NCBI GenBank assembly: GCA_021741285.1
Contig: JAIOYD010000009.1
Location: forward strand, 1 to 16,495
DNA: 16,495 nt
Source: Rickettsiaceae bacterium
Lineage (GTDB): Bacteria; Pseudomonadota; Alphaproteobacteria; Rickettsiales; Rickettsiaceae
Direction: 5' to 3'
Below the pieces are notes generated by a model that was not told the origin of the DNA, did no database searches, and saw only the letters and a program-made list of their open reading frames with translations. Shown one piece after another: positions 1-8,272 of the stretch (position 1 is its first letter; the number at the start of each line of letters is the position of its first letter). A program made the translations under genes and the position numbers.

Positions 1-52
1 ATAATATACGAGATTTTATCTCATGCGAAATCTGCTTTCTCTTCTTACTCAT
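1..52 (-). CDS. Transposase-like protein, N-terminal fragment cut by the window edge
   Basis: An ATG on the minus strand (complement of 50-52) opens a frame that runs off the left edge and encodes MSKKRKQISHEIKSRIL. A lysine-rich start followed by a short helix of this kind resembles the first residues of IS3-type OrfA helix-turn-helix proteins. A purine-rich ribosome site (AAAAGGA) lies about 9 bases upstream, which supports this start. That site and part of the start codon sit inside a hairpin described separately. Only 17 residues are visible, so the family is a guess. Another small basic DNA-binding protein would look the same. Confidence 0.45.
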   Translation of the reverse strand, partial: MSKKRKQISHEIKSRIL

Positions 53-93
53 AGTGATACCATCCTTTTCTAAATAAAAAAAGATGGTACTAT
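51..93 (-). promoter_or_regulatory. Hairpin covering the ribosome site and start codon of the left transposase-like gene
   Basis: On the minus-strand transcript, bases 89-78 (UACCAUCUUUUU) can pair with bases 69-58 (AAAAGGAUGGUA). This makes a 12-bp stem with one G-U pair and an 8-base loop. Four more pairs (93-90 with 54-51) can form across a 3-base bulge and cover two bases of the start codon. The ribosome site AAAAGGA is entirely within the stem. Such structures are known in some insertion sequences, where they block translation from read-in transcripts. That role is inferred here. Confidence 0.4.
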
Positions 94-389
94 AAGTATG
101 TGATGAGCACTAGACCGGGTTGCCAATACGCTATCGTATAATCTCATTTACGTAAGTTTAAATTTATATTTGAAACTATCCCACTTTTACCTGACTTAAT
201 GGGGGCAAACAGTGATGATCCAGAAATTTTTTAAAAAAGTGTATATGGAAAAATTAGTGGTAAAAACAATCTATTTTATATTGCTTAAAACCATAAAATA
301 TTATACGAAATGCATATTTAGGAAGGAAGCGCCTTTTATCTGCCCGTTAATTAAGCTAACACAATCTAGGTAACTTGGCGATGTTCTAC
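53..389. other. Gene-free stretch between the left IS-like gene and the small membrane protein gene
   Basis: Apart from the hairpin at 51-93, I see no convincing gene, tRNA or repeat here. The part next to the transposase-like gene probably belongs to the insertion sequence, but I could not fix its end because the partner terminal repeat is outside the window. No clear terminator with a T-run is visible downstream of the minus-strand gene that ends at 390. A 52-codon plus-strand frame at 215-373 is discussed among the rejected items. Confidence 0.5.
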
Positions 390-710
390 TCAATATACTG
401 CAGGCAGCCAATCAAAATCTTCCAAAGCTTGGTATATAAAGACTAAGAGAATAATTCCAAAAATGGCCATTAATACACTAAGCAGAAATTCTCTAAATTT
501 TTTAAATCTCCAGGCTGCTATACTCAATATCACTGCTCCTCCCAGACTGTAATATCCTCCACTTGCAATAATTTCAAAAACTACATTATCGACAAAATAA
601 GAAATGACAGACCTGTTATTGTCACCGTAGGCAAAACAATTCCCTATTGGCAATAGAACCACATAGAGGAGCACGCATAGCTTTTTAAAAAATAATCTTT
701 TGCTAGTCAT
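390..710 (-). CDS. Small exported membrane protein with VirB2/TrbC-like layout
   Basis: This 106-residue protein has a classic signal peptide: a basic start, a hydrophobic core at about 11-22, and a likely cut after NCFA at residue 27. The rest holds two hydrophobic helices, at about 54-67 and 75-94, separated by the basic loop RFKKFRE. Signal peptide, helix, short basic loop, helix is the layout of VirB2/TrbC-type pilins of type IV secretion systems, and the second helix contains IFG as those often do. The similarity is one of layout, not clear sequence identity, and no other secretion gene is in view. The gene starts 9 bases after the sdhB stop and may be the last gene of the sdh transcript. 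Its ribosome site is weak (AAGGA far upstream, inside sdhB). It could equally be an unrelated small membrane protein. Confidence 0.6.
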   Translation of the reverse strand: MTSKRLFFKKLCVLLYVVLLPIGNCFAYGDNNRSVISYFVDNVVFEIIASGGYYSLGGAVILSIAAWRFKKFREFLLSVLMAIFGIILLVFIYQALEDFDWLPAVY

Positions 711-719
711 AAAATTAAT

Positions 720-1505
720 CTATATTCCTTCTCTTTCTATCATTTTTTTCTTAATTTCAGCTATAGCTTTTGCTGGATTCAAACCCTTAGGGCAAGTTTT
801 GGTACAATTCATAATAGTATGGCATCGATAGAGCTTAAATGGGTCCTCAAGTTGATGTAATCTATCTCCATCAGCTTCATCTCTTGAATCAGCAAGCCAT
901 CTATATGCCTGCAATAGTATCGCGGGCCCTAAATACTTGTCCCCATTCCACCAATAACTTGGACACGACGTAGAGCAACATGCACAAAGTATGCACTCAT
1001 AAAGGCCGTCAAGTTTTTCACGATCCTCTTCAGATTGCAGTCTTTCTCTATCTTTTGAAACCGGAGTATCTGATTTGAGCCAAGGTTCAATTGAAGCATA
1101 TTGAGCATAAAAATGCGTCATGTCTGGGATAAGATCTTTTATAACATTCATATGTGGAAGCGGATAAATCTTAATATCACCAACAATGTCATCTATAGAT
1201 TTTGTACAAGCTAATGTATTTGTTCCATCAATATTCATAGCACAGCTACCGCAAATACCTTCTCGACAAGAGCGTCTAAATGTTAGGGTCGAATCTAATT
1301 CATTCTTGATCTTAATAAGAGCATCAAGAACCATAGGACCGCATTTATCCTGATATATTTCATAAGTATCCACTCTTGGATTTTCTCCTGAATCAGGATC
1401 ATAGCGGTAAATTGCCAGTTTTTTAGGAGACTTTCCAGACTCTGGGCTAATGTGAATCTTACCCTCAAGCACTCGGGAATTTGGAGGCAACCTTAAATCA
1501 GCCAT
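720..1505 (-). CDS. sdhB: Succinate dehydrogenase iron-sulfur subunit
   Basis: SdhB carries electrons from the flavin of SdhA through three iron-sulfur centres to ubiquinone at the membrane anchor of complex II. At 261 residues it has normal family length and every expected cysteine. C80, C85, C88 and C100 form the [2Fe-2S] site. C171, C174, C177 and C238 form the [4Fe-4S] site. C181, C228 and C234 form the [3Fe-4S] site. The assignments follow the spacing in E. coli SdhB. The N-terminal ferredoxin-like domain covers roughly residues 28-130 and the helical C-terminal domain the rest. The ATG is preceded by AGAGGA with good spacing. It lies 40 bases after sdhA and is the last core gene of sdhCDAB. 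I see no damage in it. Confidence 0.97.
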   Translation of the reverse strand: MADLRLPPNSRVLEGKIHISPESGKSPKKLAIYRYDPDSGENPRVDTYEIYQDKCGPMVLDALIKIKNELDSTLTFRRSCREGICGSCAMNIDGTNTLACTKSIDDIVGDIKIYPLPHMNVIKDLIPDMTHFYAQYASIEPWLKSDTPVSKDRERLQSEEDREKLDGLYECILCACCSTSCPSYWWNGDKYLGPAILLQAYRWLADSRDEADGDRLHQLEDPFKLYRCHTIMNCTKTCPKGLNPAKAIAEIKKKMIEREGI

Positions 1506-1545
1506 ACTATCCTCTTAAATATTAGTCCAAAAAAAACTGTTACCA

Positions 1546-3333
1546 TTAATACACCCTTTTAACAGGCTGCACGGTTTCAACTTCATCAGAATTAGTTTCA
1601 AGCGTTACTGGCTTATAATCTATCCTTACTTGACCAAGCTTATCAAGCCATAACATCGTATGCTTCATCCAATTTTTGTCGTCCCTTTGAGGATAATCTT
1701 CTCTTGCGTGCGCACCCCGACTTTCTTTCCTATTAGCCGCCGCATACATAGTCAACACAGCCTGATCTAATAAATTTGATAATTCTAAAGCTTCTACAAG
1801 ATCACTATTCCAAATCATTGAACGATCATTAATACTAATATCTTGATATTCTTTTCGAATAGAGTCAATAAGCTTCTTACCTTCCTCTAGAGTTTCCTCT
1901 GTTCTAAATACCGCCGCGTGATTCTGCATTGCTTTTTGCATTTTAAGTCGTAGATCTGCAACTGAAATTTTTCCTTTAGAAGCTCTTATATTGTCAAATC
2001 TCTCCAAAAGCGGAATTAAAGTGTCGCTTTTTAATTTAGAATGCGGGGCTTCTTTATTAACAATATCAGCAGCACGATGAGCAGCTGCCCTACCAAAGAC
2101 AACCAGATCCAGAAGCGAATTAGAACCAAGACGATTTGCTCCGTGCACCGAAATACAGCCAGCCTCTCCAATAGCCATAAGGCCCGGCACAACTTCCTGC
2201 TTGCCTTTTTTTAAGGTAATAACTTCTGTATGATAATTTGTTGGTATACCCCCCATGTTATAATGCACAGTCGGAATTACTGGGATTGGCTCTTTGGTTA
2301 CGTCAACTCCAGAAAAAATCTTTGCCGTCTCAGAGATACCGGGAAGCCTTTTTTCTAGAACTTCAGGTGGCAAGTGGTTTAGGTGTAAATATACGTGATC
2401 TTTATTTGGCCCAACACCTCTACCCTCTCTTATTTCCATAGTCATTGAGCGGGAAACCACGTCTCTTGAAGCCAGATCTTTTGCTGACGGGGCATATCTT
2501 TCCATAAAACGCTCACCCTCTGAATTAACTAAATAACCCCCTTCACCTCTGGCTCCTTCTGTTATTAGGCAACCAGCTCCATAAATTCCCGTTGGATGGA
2601 ACTGAACAAATTCCATATCCTGCATAGGTATACCTGCACGTATGCACATACCTCCACCGTCACCAGTGCAAGTATGAGCGGATGTAGCAGAAAAATATGC
2701 TCTTCCATAACCTCCTGTTGCAAGCACTACCATATGCCCTCTAAAAACATGTAGTGATCCATCATCAAGATTCCACGCCATCACTCCTTTACACTCACCA
2801 TTTTCCATAATTAGATCGGTAGCGAAGTACTCAATAAAGAATTGAGCTTGATGTTTTAAGGCTTGCTGATAAAGAGTATGTAGTATTGCATGTCCTGTTC
2901 TATCCGCCGCCGCGCAAGTCCTTTGTGCAGGTTTTCCCTTTCCATATTCAGTAGTCATGCCCCCAAAAGGACGTTGATAAATTTTACCTTCTTTAGTCCT
3001 GGAAAACGGTACACCATAGTGCTCTAGCTCAATAACACTTTCAGCAGCATGCTTACACATATAAGTAATAGCATCTTGATCTCCTAACCAATCCGACCCT
3101 TTGACTGTATCGTACATATGCCAGCGCCAATCATCGGCGCCCATATTACCAAGAGCTGCACTTATACCTCCTTGGGCAGCTACTGTATGACTTCTAGTCG
3201 GAAACACCTTAGTAATGCACGCGGTACTAAGACCAGATTCGGCCATGCCAAATGTAGCCCGCAGCCCCGCCCCACCAGCTCCCACTACTACTACATCAAA
3301 TTCATGGTTAATTATATTATACTCGTGAGTCAT
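1546..3333 (-). CDS. sdhA: Succinate dehydrogenase flavoprotein subunit
   Basis: SdhA oxidises succinate to fumarate in the TCA cycle and passes electrons to SdhB at the inner face of the cytoplasmic membrane. The 595 residues match the usual length. The FAD-binding GAGGAG is at 18-23 and the covalent-flavin histidine is H49 in SHTVAAQGG. Substrate-site residues H246 (FHPTG) and the catalytic arginine R290 (ASRD) are present, each four residues beyond its E. coli counterpart. The C-terminal part holds the usual [10 protein letters not shown] region. The gene starts 12 bases after sdhD with only a weak ribosome site (GGAA), so translation may depend partly on coupling. It looks fully functional. 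Confidence 0.97.
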   Translation of the reverse strand: MTHEYNIINHEFDVVVVGAGGAGLRATFGMAESGLSTACITKVFPTRSHTVAAQGGISAALGNMGADDWRWHMYDTVKGSDWLGDQDAITYMCKHAAESVIELEHYGVPFSRTKEGKIYQRPFGGMTTEYGKGKPAQRTCAAADRTGHAILHTLYQQALKHQAQFFIEYFATDLIMENGECKGVMAWNLDDGSLHVFRGHMVVLATGGYGRAYFSATSAHTCTGDGGGMCIRAGIPMQDMEFVQFHPTGIYGAGCLITEGARGEGGYLVNSEGERFMERYAPSAKDLASRDVVSRSMTMEIREGRGVGPNKDHVYLHLNHLPPEVLEKRLPGISETAKIFSGVDVTKEPIPVIPTVHYNMGGIPTNYHTEVITLKKGKQEVVPGLMAIGEAGCISVHGANRLGSNSLLDLVVFGRAAAHRAADIVNKEAPHSKLKSDTLIPLLERFDNIRASKGKISVADLRLKMQKAMQNHAAVFRTEETLEEGKKLIDSIRKEYQDISINDRSMIWNSDLVEALELSNLLDQAVLTMYAAANRKESRGAHAREDYPQRDDKNWMKHTMLWLDKLGQVRIDYKPVTLETNSDEVETVQPVKRVY

Positions 3334-3345
3334 ATTAAGATTCCG

Positions 3346-3729
3346 TTATATGTTTATTACATGCAAAGCAGCCATAACAAAGCTGATAATTGTTACTATA
3401 GAGAAAATTTGTACCAATAGAACCAATACTAGCCTTATTGCTCTACAATGAATATAATCTTCAAGTATAACACGCATCCCTAGGGCTGCATGATAAAACC
3501 CAGCTATAGTAAATAATATAAGCATAACTATGTTATAAGGTTTTTTTACAACTTCAATTATTCCACTTACTTCTAACCCACTTAAATTCCAAGAAAAACA
3601 AATCAACCAAATAGTTGCAATTGTAAGCACTACGCCTGTAACTCTCTGGTGCCACCAATGCGCTGATCCAGAGCCCGCTGAACCTAAATTTTTTGCTATA
3701 GCTAGATCAGATCTGTATTTATTTTTCAT
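3346..3729 (-). CDS. sdhD: Succinate dehydrogenase membrane anchor, hydrophobic subunit
   Basis: SdhD is one of two small integral membrane proteins that anchor complex II and help form the heme b and ubiquinone sites. The 127 residues include the N-terminal motif HWWHQRVTG (24-32) and three membrane helices at about 31-48, 66-88 and 98-122. H80, in HAALGMRVILEDY, is the expected heme ligand. The start codon overlaps the sdhC stop as ATGA, so the two subunits are translationally coupled, as is common for this pair. The assignment as SdhD rests on the HWWHQR start, its place after sdhC and before sdhA, and the DY after the heme histidine. Confidence 0.93.
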   Translation of the reverse strand: MKNKYRSDLAIAKNLGSAGSGSAHWWHQRVTGVVLTIATIWLICFSWNLSGLEVSGIIEVVKKPYNIVMLILFTIAGFYHAALGMRVILEDYIHCRAIRLVLVLLVQIFSIVTIISFVMAALHVINI

Positions 3730-4130
3730 AAGTCATAACCTCGTATAAATAGCCAATATATAACTGTTAAACATACTGATGCTATCACAGCAAGCCAACC
3801 AGTTAAATTGATCGATTTAATTGAAAAGCCATACCCAGCATCCCATACGAGATGCCTGACCCCTGTACAAAAATGATAAAAATAGCCATAACTCACTATA
3901 AATAATATAGATTTTACCCCAAAACTATTTAAACACTCTAAGTAACATGGCTGGAATTTACTAAATACCCAAAATATAAACCACCAACAAAACCCACTCA
4001 AGGCAAAAAATAAGCCCACCCCACTTAAACGATGACCGATAGATAACACAGAACTTATCTGTAGTTTATATATACTTAAATGAGGCGAAAGTGGCCTTGA
4101 TTTTTTTATTACGACCTTGTCTTTAGACAT
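3726..4130 (-). CDS. sdhC: Succinate dehydrogenase cytochrome b556 subunit
   Basis: SdhC is the larger membrane anchor of complex II and contributes to heme b binding and ubiquinone reduction. The 134 residues show the family signature RPLSPHLSIY (12-21) and SIGHRLSG (30-37). S30 and R34 there match the E. coli quinone-site residues S27 and R31. The motif HFCTGVRHLVWDAGYG follows at 86-101, with H86 as the expected heme ligand. Three membrane helices lie at about 27-54, 72-95 and 109-129. It is the first gene of the sdh operon, with a modest ribosome site (AAGAAG) before the ATG. The operon promoter must lie in the 176 bases upstream. Confidence 0.96.
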   Translation of the reverse strand: MSKDKVVIKKSRPLSPHLSIYKLQISSVLSIGHRLSGVGLFFALSGFCWWFIFWVFSKFQPCYLECLNSFGVKSILFIVSYGYFYHFCTGVRHLVWDAGYGFSIKSINLTGWLAVIASVCLTVIYWLFIRGYDL

Positions 4131-4179
4131 AAAAAACTTCTTTCTTTATTCAATTAGCTTGAAAATTTGCTTAATTTAT

Positions 4180-4213
4180 ATGATAGGGTAGATATAATTC
4201 TTGCTTTTGACAA
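4180..4213 (-). promoter_or_regulatory. Weak promoter candidate for the sdh operon
   Basis: On the minus strand a TTGTCA (complement of 4208-4213) resembles a -35 element. TATATC (4191-4196) and TATCAT (4180-4185) are possible -10 elements, but neither lies 16-18 bases from it. The position upstream of sdhC is right and the region is AT-rich, but the exact element is not secure. Confidence 0.2.
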
Positions 4214-4235
4214 GGACTTCAAGGTTATTTAGAGT

Positions 4236-4260
4236 AAAAATAACTACCATTTATGTAGTT
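4236..4260 (-). terminator. Candidate weak intrinsic terminator after the DUF2608 gene
   Basis: On the minus strand AACTAC (4260-4255) pairs with GTAGTT (4247-4242) around a 7-base loop, followed by ATTTTT. The stem is only 6 bp and AT-rich, so termination would be inefficient if it happens. It lies between the DUF2608 stop at 4307 and sdhC, where a boundary between transcripts is expected. Confidence 0.4.
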
Positions 4261-4306
4261 TGAGACTCATTCATCCCTTAGAAACAAAAGTAAAAAATTC
4301 ACCATA

Positions 4307-5185
4307 CTAACGTACTAAATTATCTTTATTACATTTTTCGATAGAAGATTTGGTAGTAATCATACATTGAGCAACTTTATCTGAAATCCATAAATCTTGC
4401 TCAACTAAAATCTCAAATTTTTTATCAGTTACTGCTTGATTGAGTTCTTGCGAATAATTTTCATGAGCCTTAGTATAATGTATACCTAGGTAATCAATTC
4501 CAGCTGCATCAGCAAACATTCTCACGTCCTCAATCTTTTTGATACTATTATCTATGTGAATGATTCTCTTGGGCTCAAACTTAACTTTCTCCAAAAAAAT
4601 CTTAAGAATAACCCCTTTTGGATACCTTGAAGTAAATAATATACCATTTTTATACAGAGGTAGCAGATCATTAGAACGCTTTTTTATAAGAGAATCAAAC
4701 CTCATCTCAGTAACCAAAAAACTTGAACTAAAATCTATGCCGAAATTTTTTAATGTCTCCACCCTAAGATCTTCTTTAGTCTGCGCTGCAGAAATTGCTC
4801 CAGTATACCCACCAGTTAAAGCTATAACCTTGGTTCCATTATGCTGAATCGCTTTAATGATTTGGGGGATATTTTCATCTACAAGCTTAGGCTCGTAGTT
4901 AAGCAAAACAATCTTGTCTAGTCTTTTAGCCTCCTCTATTCCTTTTGTAAGCTCTATTTGCTTAAGAAATTGCTTATATTTAGGTATAAATTTATGAGCA
5001 AGGATTTGATCTTTTGGCGAAAATATTACACCTTTTACATCGAAAGTTACCAGATCATCTTTTGTCAATTTTAAAACTTCCTGACGAATTAAAAACATGT
5101 CAGTAGTATTAATTACTTTTGCATTCACAGTTTCTATAAAAAAATTCAAACTAATTAATATTGATAAAAAAATACACGACCGCAT
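4307..5185 (-). CDS. Secreted DUF2608/HAD-like protein with a substituted motif I
   Basis: This 292-residue protein begins with a signal peptide (hydrophobic core about 5-16, likely cut after VNA at residue 22) and should act in the periplasm or outside the cell. The rest resembles DUF2608 proteins, which have a HAD phosphatase-like fold and are known from Rickettsia and Legionella. Motif I reads TFDVKGVIF with D49 present, but the second aspartate is replaced by K51 (codon at 5033-5035). Motif II is ALTGG with T124. A likely motif III lysine is K190, and motif IV is IHIDNSIKKIED (D212, D220). The second aspartate normally acts as general acid/base, so phosphatase activity may be lost or altered. 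The function of the family is unknown to me. The gene stands alone between two hairpins. Confidence 0.75.
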   Translation of the reverse strand: MRSCIFLSILISLNFFIETVNAKVINTTDMFLIRQEVLKLTKDDLVTFDVKGVIFSPKDQILAHKFIPKYKQFLKQIELTKGIEEAKRLDKIVLLNYEPKLVDENIPQIIKAIQHNGTKVIALTGGYTGAISAAQTKEDLRVETLKNFGIDFSSSFLVTEMRFDSLIKKRSNDLLPLYKNGILFTSRYPKGVILKIFLEKVKFEPKRIIHIDNSIKKIEDVRMFADAAGIDYLGIHYTKAHENYSQELNQAVTDKKFEILVEQDLWISDKVAQCMITTKSSIEKCNKDNLVR

Positions 5186-5213
5186 AATAACTCTCTAAAA
5201 GGAAAAGTTGTGT

Positions 5214-5238
5214 ACCTAAGTTACTGTTCTCCTTAGGT
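5214..5238 (-). terminator. Hairpin after the acetyltransferase gene, possible terminator
   Basis: ACCTAAG (complement of 5238-5232) pairs with CTTAGGT (5220-5214) around an 11-base loop, shortly after the acetyltransferase stop at 5255. A short T-run (CTTTT) follows only about 6 bases later, so it is an imperfect intrinsic terminator. It separates the cell-wall/queuosine gene run from the DUF2608 gene. Confidence 0.4.
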
Positions 5239-5254
5239 CAACCTCAAGTTCTTA

Positions 5255-5806
5255 CTAAATAACTCTACCAAACATATAATAGTCCTTATGTTCTCCTTCT
5301 ACAACTTCATATTTTTTCATAAAGCCTTCTTTTTTAAAACCACATCTTTCTAGTACCTTAATTGACTTCTCATTGTCGGTTATTACTGTTGCTTGAATTC
5401 TAACCAATGCAAGACCAAAATCAGCAAAATGTAATATACCTTTAATCGCCCTGAGCATAACGCCCTTGCCCCAATAATCGGGACTTAGATCATAACTAAT
5501 TTCTGCTCTAGAATTAGCAAAAGAAATATGGTTAAAACCGGCTGTGCCAATCATTTTATTAGTTTCTTTTAATGCAATAGCCCAGTAAACACTTCTCTTC
5601 GCCGGAAATAAACTACCCCAATATTGAACCTCTTCCAAAGCCTTTTCAATTGTTTGGGGTCTATTTTCTTTTGTCAAAAAACCTTCCATCTCATCACGAT
5701 TCATATAATCAAGATAATCCTCGGCATCAGTCGCTAAAATCTCACGAAGCACTATCTCACCGAGATCTAAAGCTGGGAATGGACCAAAGAAATATTGGGT
5801 ATTCAT
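5255..5806 (-). CDS. GNAT acetyltransferase, RimJ/RimL type
   Basis: The 183-residue protein has the layout of the RimJ/RimL branch of GNAT enzymes, which transfer acetyl from acetyl-CoA to an amine, often a protein N-terminus. The first strand LGEIVLREI (15-23) is followed by GTAGF (87-91). The acetyl-CoA loop region is YDLSPDYWGKGVMLRAI (105-121). The late motif RIQATVITDNEKSIKVLERCGFKKEG spans 136-161, with N145, S148 and GF 156-157 as typical positions. The substrate cannot be read from the sequence. It starts 3 bases after queC, and its ribosome site GAGG is formed by the last queC codons, so the two are probably coupled. It is the last gene of the run starting at mraZ. Confidence 0.85.
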   Translation of the reverse strand: MNTQYFFGPFPALDLGEIVLREILATDAEDYLDYMNRDEMEGFLTKENRPQTIEKALEEVQYWGSLFPAKRSVYWAIALKETNKMIGTAGFNHISFANSRAEISYDLSPDYWGKGVMLRAIKGILHFADFGLALVRIQATVITDNEKSIKVLERCGFKKEGFMKKYEVVEGEHKDYYMFGRVI

Positions 5807-5809
5807 TAA

Positions 5810-6496
5810 TTACCTCACATATGGAATGCGGTCTACTTGGCCATTTGTTTTAAAAGCTTCTAAACGAACTAAACAAGCATGGCACGTTCCACAAGATAAT
5901 GCCGATGGGGTTGGATCATAACATGATATGGTTTCTGAATAATCAACTCCAAGCTCAAGACCTTTTGCAACAATTTCGGCTTTTGACATATTAATTAGTG
6001 GTGCATTGATATTAACCTTATTCCCTTCTACGCCAAGCTTTGTTGCCAAATTTGCCATTGCGGCAAAACTCTTAAGATACTCCGGTCTACAATCGGGATA
6101 ATTTGCCGAGTCAGTCATATGTGCTCCAATGAATATATCTAAAGCACCAATAACTTCAGCATAGCCAAGAGCATAACTCAGAAATATAGTATTTCTTGCC
6201 GGTACATAGGTCACAGGGATGTTATCACCTATCTCGCTTGCATTTAAGTATTTAGGAACCTTAATGGCCTTATCTATTAACGCCGAACTACTAAATGCCG
6301 ATAAATCCAAATTAATAACTTGATGTGCTTTCACGCTATAATTTGTAATAAAACTCTTGATCTTTGCTATTTCAACCAAATGAGTCTGAGAGTAATTAAA
6401 ACTTAGAGCATAAATCTCGTACCCATCTTTATCTAACATTGCAAGAACTGTCGACGAATCTAGACCACCACTAACTAAAACCACTGCTTTTTTCAT
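5810..6496 (-). CDS. queC: 7-cyano-7-deazaguanine synthase
   Basis: QueC converts 7-carboxy-7-deazaguanine to preQ0 using ATP and ammonia, a step towards the queuosine base in tRNA. The 228 residues start with the PP-loop SGGLDSSTV (9-17). The substrate-region motif YPDCRPEY (133-140) follows. The zinc site has four cysteines, C192, C202, C205 and C208, as in known QueC proteins. It follows queE by 5 bases, so substrate supply and use are encoded together. The queD, queF and tgt steps are not in this window. All key residues are present. Confidence 0.95.
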   Translation of the reverse strand: MKKAVVLVSGGLDSSTVLAMLDKDGYEIYALSFNYSQTHLVEIAKIKSFITNYSVKAHQVINLDLSAFSSSALIDKAIKVPKYLNASEIGDNIPVTYVPARNTIFLSYALGYAEVIGALDIFIGAHMTDSANYPDCRPEYLKSFAAMANLATKLGVEGNKVNINAPLINMSKAEIVAKGLELGVDYSETISCYDPTPSALSCGTCHACLVRLEAFKTNGQVDRIPYVR

Positions 6497-6501
6497 AAAA
6501 A

Positions 6502-7179
6502 TTACTCTATTCCAAGATTTTTGTGAATTTGATATGATAAACGATAACCGTTATTTATGGCTATATCAACAGCAAGTTTAAGGTTTTGTATATTAATTTC
6601 CTCTTTATACTCATCCATTGCTTGAACAAAAACTGGTATATTACATTTTTTCTGCCCTAGCTCAGGCACAGAGGAATATTCCTTTATATTAGACGAAATA
6701 AGAAATTTAAATGCACTGATATTGGGTAGCAGATCCTCTCTTATTGAAAGATAGCTGCCTCCTACGACCTTTGGAGAACAAATAATTTCAACATCTTTAG
6801 GAATTGTCCTATAAATCGTCCCATTAGTCTCAATTTGCAAAGCATAATTATCTTTTAATAGTATATCACATAAAAGAGATATTTCTTGACGGAAAGGCTC
6901 GCCGCCAGTAACAACTACTAGGTTTACTGATTTAACATTTTTATCATTTAAACTCAATTGTCGAACTTTGAATATTATTTCGTCAAGGCTAATCTCAACA
7001 AACTCTTCAAAATCAGTGTCACAAAAGGTACAAGCTAGGTTGCATCCACCCAGTCTTACAAAAATCGCAGGAACACCAACATTGGGCCCTTCTCCCTGTA
7101 ATGTTTTAAAAATTTTTTGAACTTTAAGTACCGAGCCATCGCCAAATTCAGCAGCTCTTTTTAGGTTATTTCCACGCAT
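6502..7179 (-). CDS. queE: 7-carboxy-7-deazaguanine synthase, radical SAM
   Basis: QueE turns 6-carboxytetrahydropterin into 7-carboxy-7-deazaguanine by radical SAM chemistry, just before QueC. The 225 residues hold the [4Fe-4S] motif C46-x3-C50-x2-C53 in GGCNLACTFCDTDF, preceded by the substrate-region LQGEGPNVGVPAIF (27-40). TGGEP further on is the usual SAM-binding strand. About 14 residues precede the normal family start, so the true start could be slightly downstream, but the ATG at 7179 fits a GAGA purine stretch at the end of mraY. It starts 4 bases after the mraY stop, which ties the queuosine genes to the cell-wall genes. Confidence 0.94.
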   Translation of the reverse strand: MRGNNLKRAAEFGDGSVLKVQKIFKTLQGEGPNVGVPAIFVRLGGCNLACTFCDTDFEEFVEISLDEIIFKVRQLSLNDKNVKSVNLVVVTGGEPFRQEISLLCDILLKDNYALQIETNGTIYRTIPKDVEIICSPKVVGGSYLSIREDLLPNISAFKFLISSNIKEYSSVPELGQKKCNIPVFVQAMDEYKEEINIQNLKLAVDIAINNGYRLSYQIHKNLGIE

Positions 7180-7183
7180 AGAG

Positions 7184-8272
7184 CTATCTCAATTTTAATG
7201 AAGACAAGCCAATCAATGCAAAAACTATAGCCAAGATCCAAAATCTTATTACTACCTTCGATTCAGGCCAGCCTTTTTTCTCAAAATGATGATGTAATGG
7301 AGCCATAAGAAATATTCTTTTTCCACCCATTCTTTTAAAATAAAAAACTTGAATAATCACTGATAATGTCTCAATAACGAATACTCCCCCAATAATACAA
7401 AGAACTAATTCATGTTTAGTAATAACACTTATTGTTCCAATTACTCCGCCTAATGACAGGCTACCAGTATCCCCCATAAATATTTCAGCAGGCTGTGCAT
7501 TGTACCATAAAAATCCTAGACTACTGCCTATTATTGCGGCACACAGAACCGTAAGCTCTCCAACATGTGGCACGTGAATTATTTGTAAGTAATTTGCATA
7601 TATACTGTTACCTACTAGGTATGAAATTAAACCAAAAGATGCCACTGCAATTGCTATAGATCCTATCGCCAAACCATCTAACCCATCAGTCAAATTTACA
7701 GCGTTAGAGGAACCAATAATTACAACCATAGCAAATGGTATATAGAAATAACCTAAATCCCAAAACAAATTTTTAAAGAAAGGAAAAGCTAGTTGAGTTG
7801 CAAATTCTGGCCTAGAAAAATACAAAATAGCGATAAATGCAAGAGTGCTAATTATGAACTGAATAACCAATTTCATTCTACCACTAACACCAAGATAATT
7901 ATTTTTACTTACTTTTTTATAATCGTCAATGAACCCTAGTATGCCGAATGAAACTAGAACAAAAAGTACAATCCAAATATATGGATTAGATAAATTAGCC
8001 AATAGTAGTGTTGTAAGAGTCGTTGACCCAAGAATCATTAACCCCCCCATTGTCGGGGTACCGGCTTTACTAAAATGACTAGCTGGCCCATCGCCTCTAA
8101 TTGGCTGGCCATTTTTTTGCATGCCTCTAAGGTATCGGATCAGCTTAGGCCCTATATATAAAGAAAGCGCCGTACTCACCAAGATAGCAAGACCACTTCT
8201 GAAACTAATGTATGTAAATAAATTGGCGATATGAAATTTATGTGCAAAAGGAACAAGTATGTTATAGAGCAT
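7184..8272 (-). CDS. mraY: Phospho-MurNAc-pentapeptide translocase
   Basis: MraY transfers phospho-MurNAc-pentapeptide from UDP to undecaprenyl phosphate, making lipid I in the cytoplasmic membrane. The 362 residues form a many-helix membrane protein of normal length. Active-site aspartates are visible: D116 and D117 in DDYKK, the NLTDGLDG motif (193-200, D196 and D199), and D268 in FMGDTGS. The HHH motif is at 327-329, followed by FEKKGWPES. The start overlaps the murF end by 11 bases, with a strong AGGAG six bases before the ATG. In most dcw clusters murD would come next. Here queE follows. Confidence 0.97.
   Translation of the reverse strand: MLYNILVPFAHKFHIANLFTYISFRSGLAILVSTALSLYIGPKLIRYLRGMQKNGQPIRGDGPASHFSKAGTPTMGGLMILGSTTLTTLLLANLSNPYIWIVLFVLVSFGILGFIDDYKKVSKNNYLGVSGRMKLVIQFIISTLAFIAILYFSRPEFATQLAFPFFKNLFWDLGYFYIPFAMVVIIGSSNAVNLTDGLDGLAIGSIAIAVASFGLISYLVGNSIYANYLQIIHVPHVGELTVLCAAIIGSSLGFLWYNAQPAEIFMGDTGSLSLGGVIGTISVITKHELVLCIIGGVFVIETLSVIIQVFYFKRMGGKRIFLMAPLHHHFEKKGWPESKVVIRFWILAIVFALIGLSSLKLR

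Noticed and set aside
120..160. tRNA-like fragment near the GACCGGGTTGCC stretch
   Set aside because: No acceptor stem, TTCGA loop or anticodon arm could be built around it.
215..373. 52-codon plus-strand frame with GGGGG upstream
   Set aside because: The product is a lysine- and tyrosine-rich string typical of AT-rich noncoding DNA, with no family pattern. The G-run is a poor ribosome site.
3118..3420. 100-codon plus-strand frame across the sdhA start
   Set aside because: It lies opposite sdhA and sdhD, has no recognisable protein pattern, and the sdh genes on the other strand carry complete motifs.
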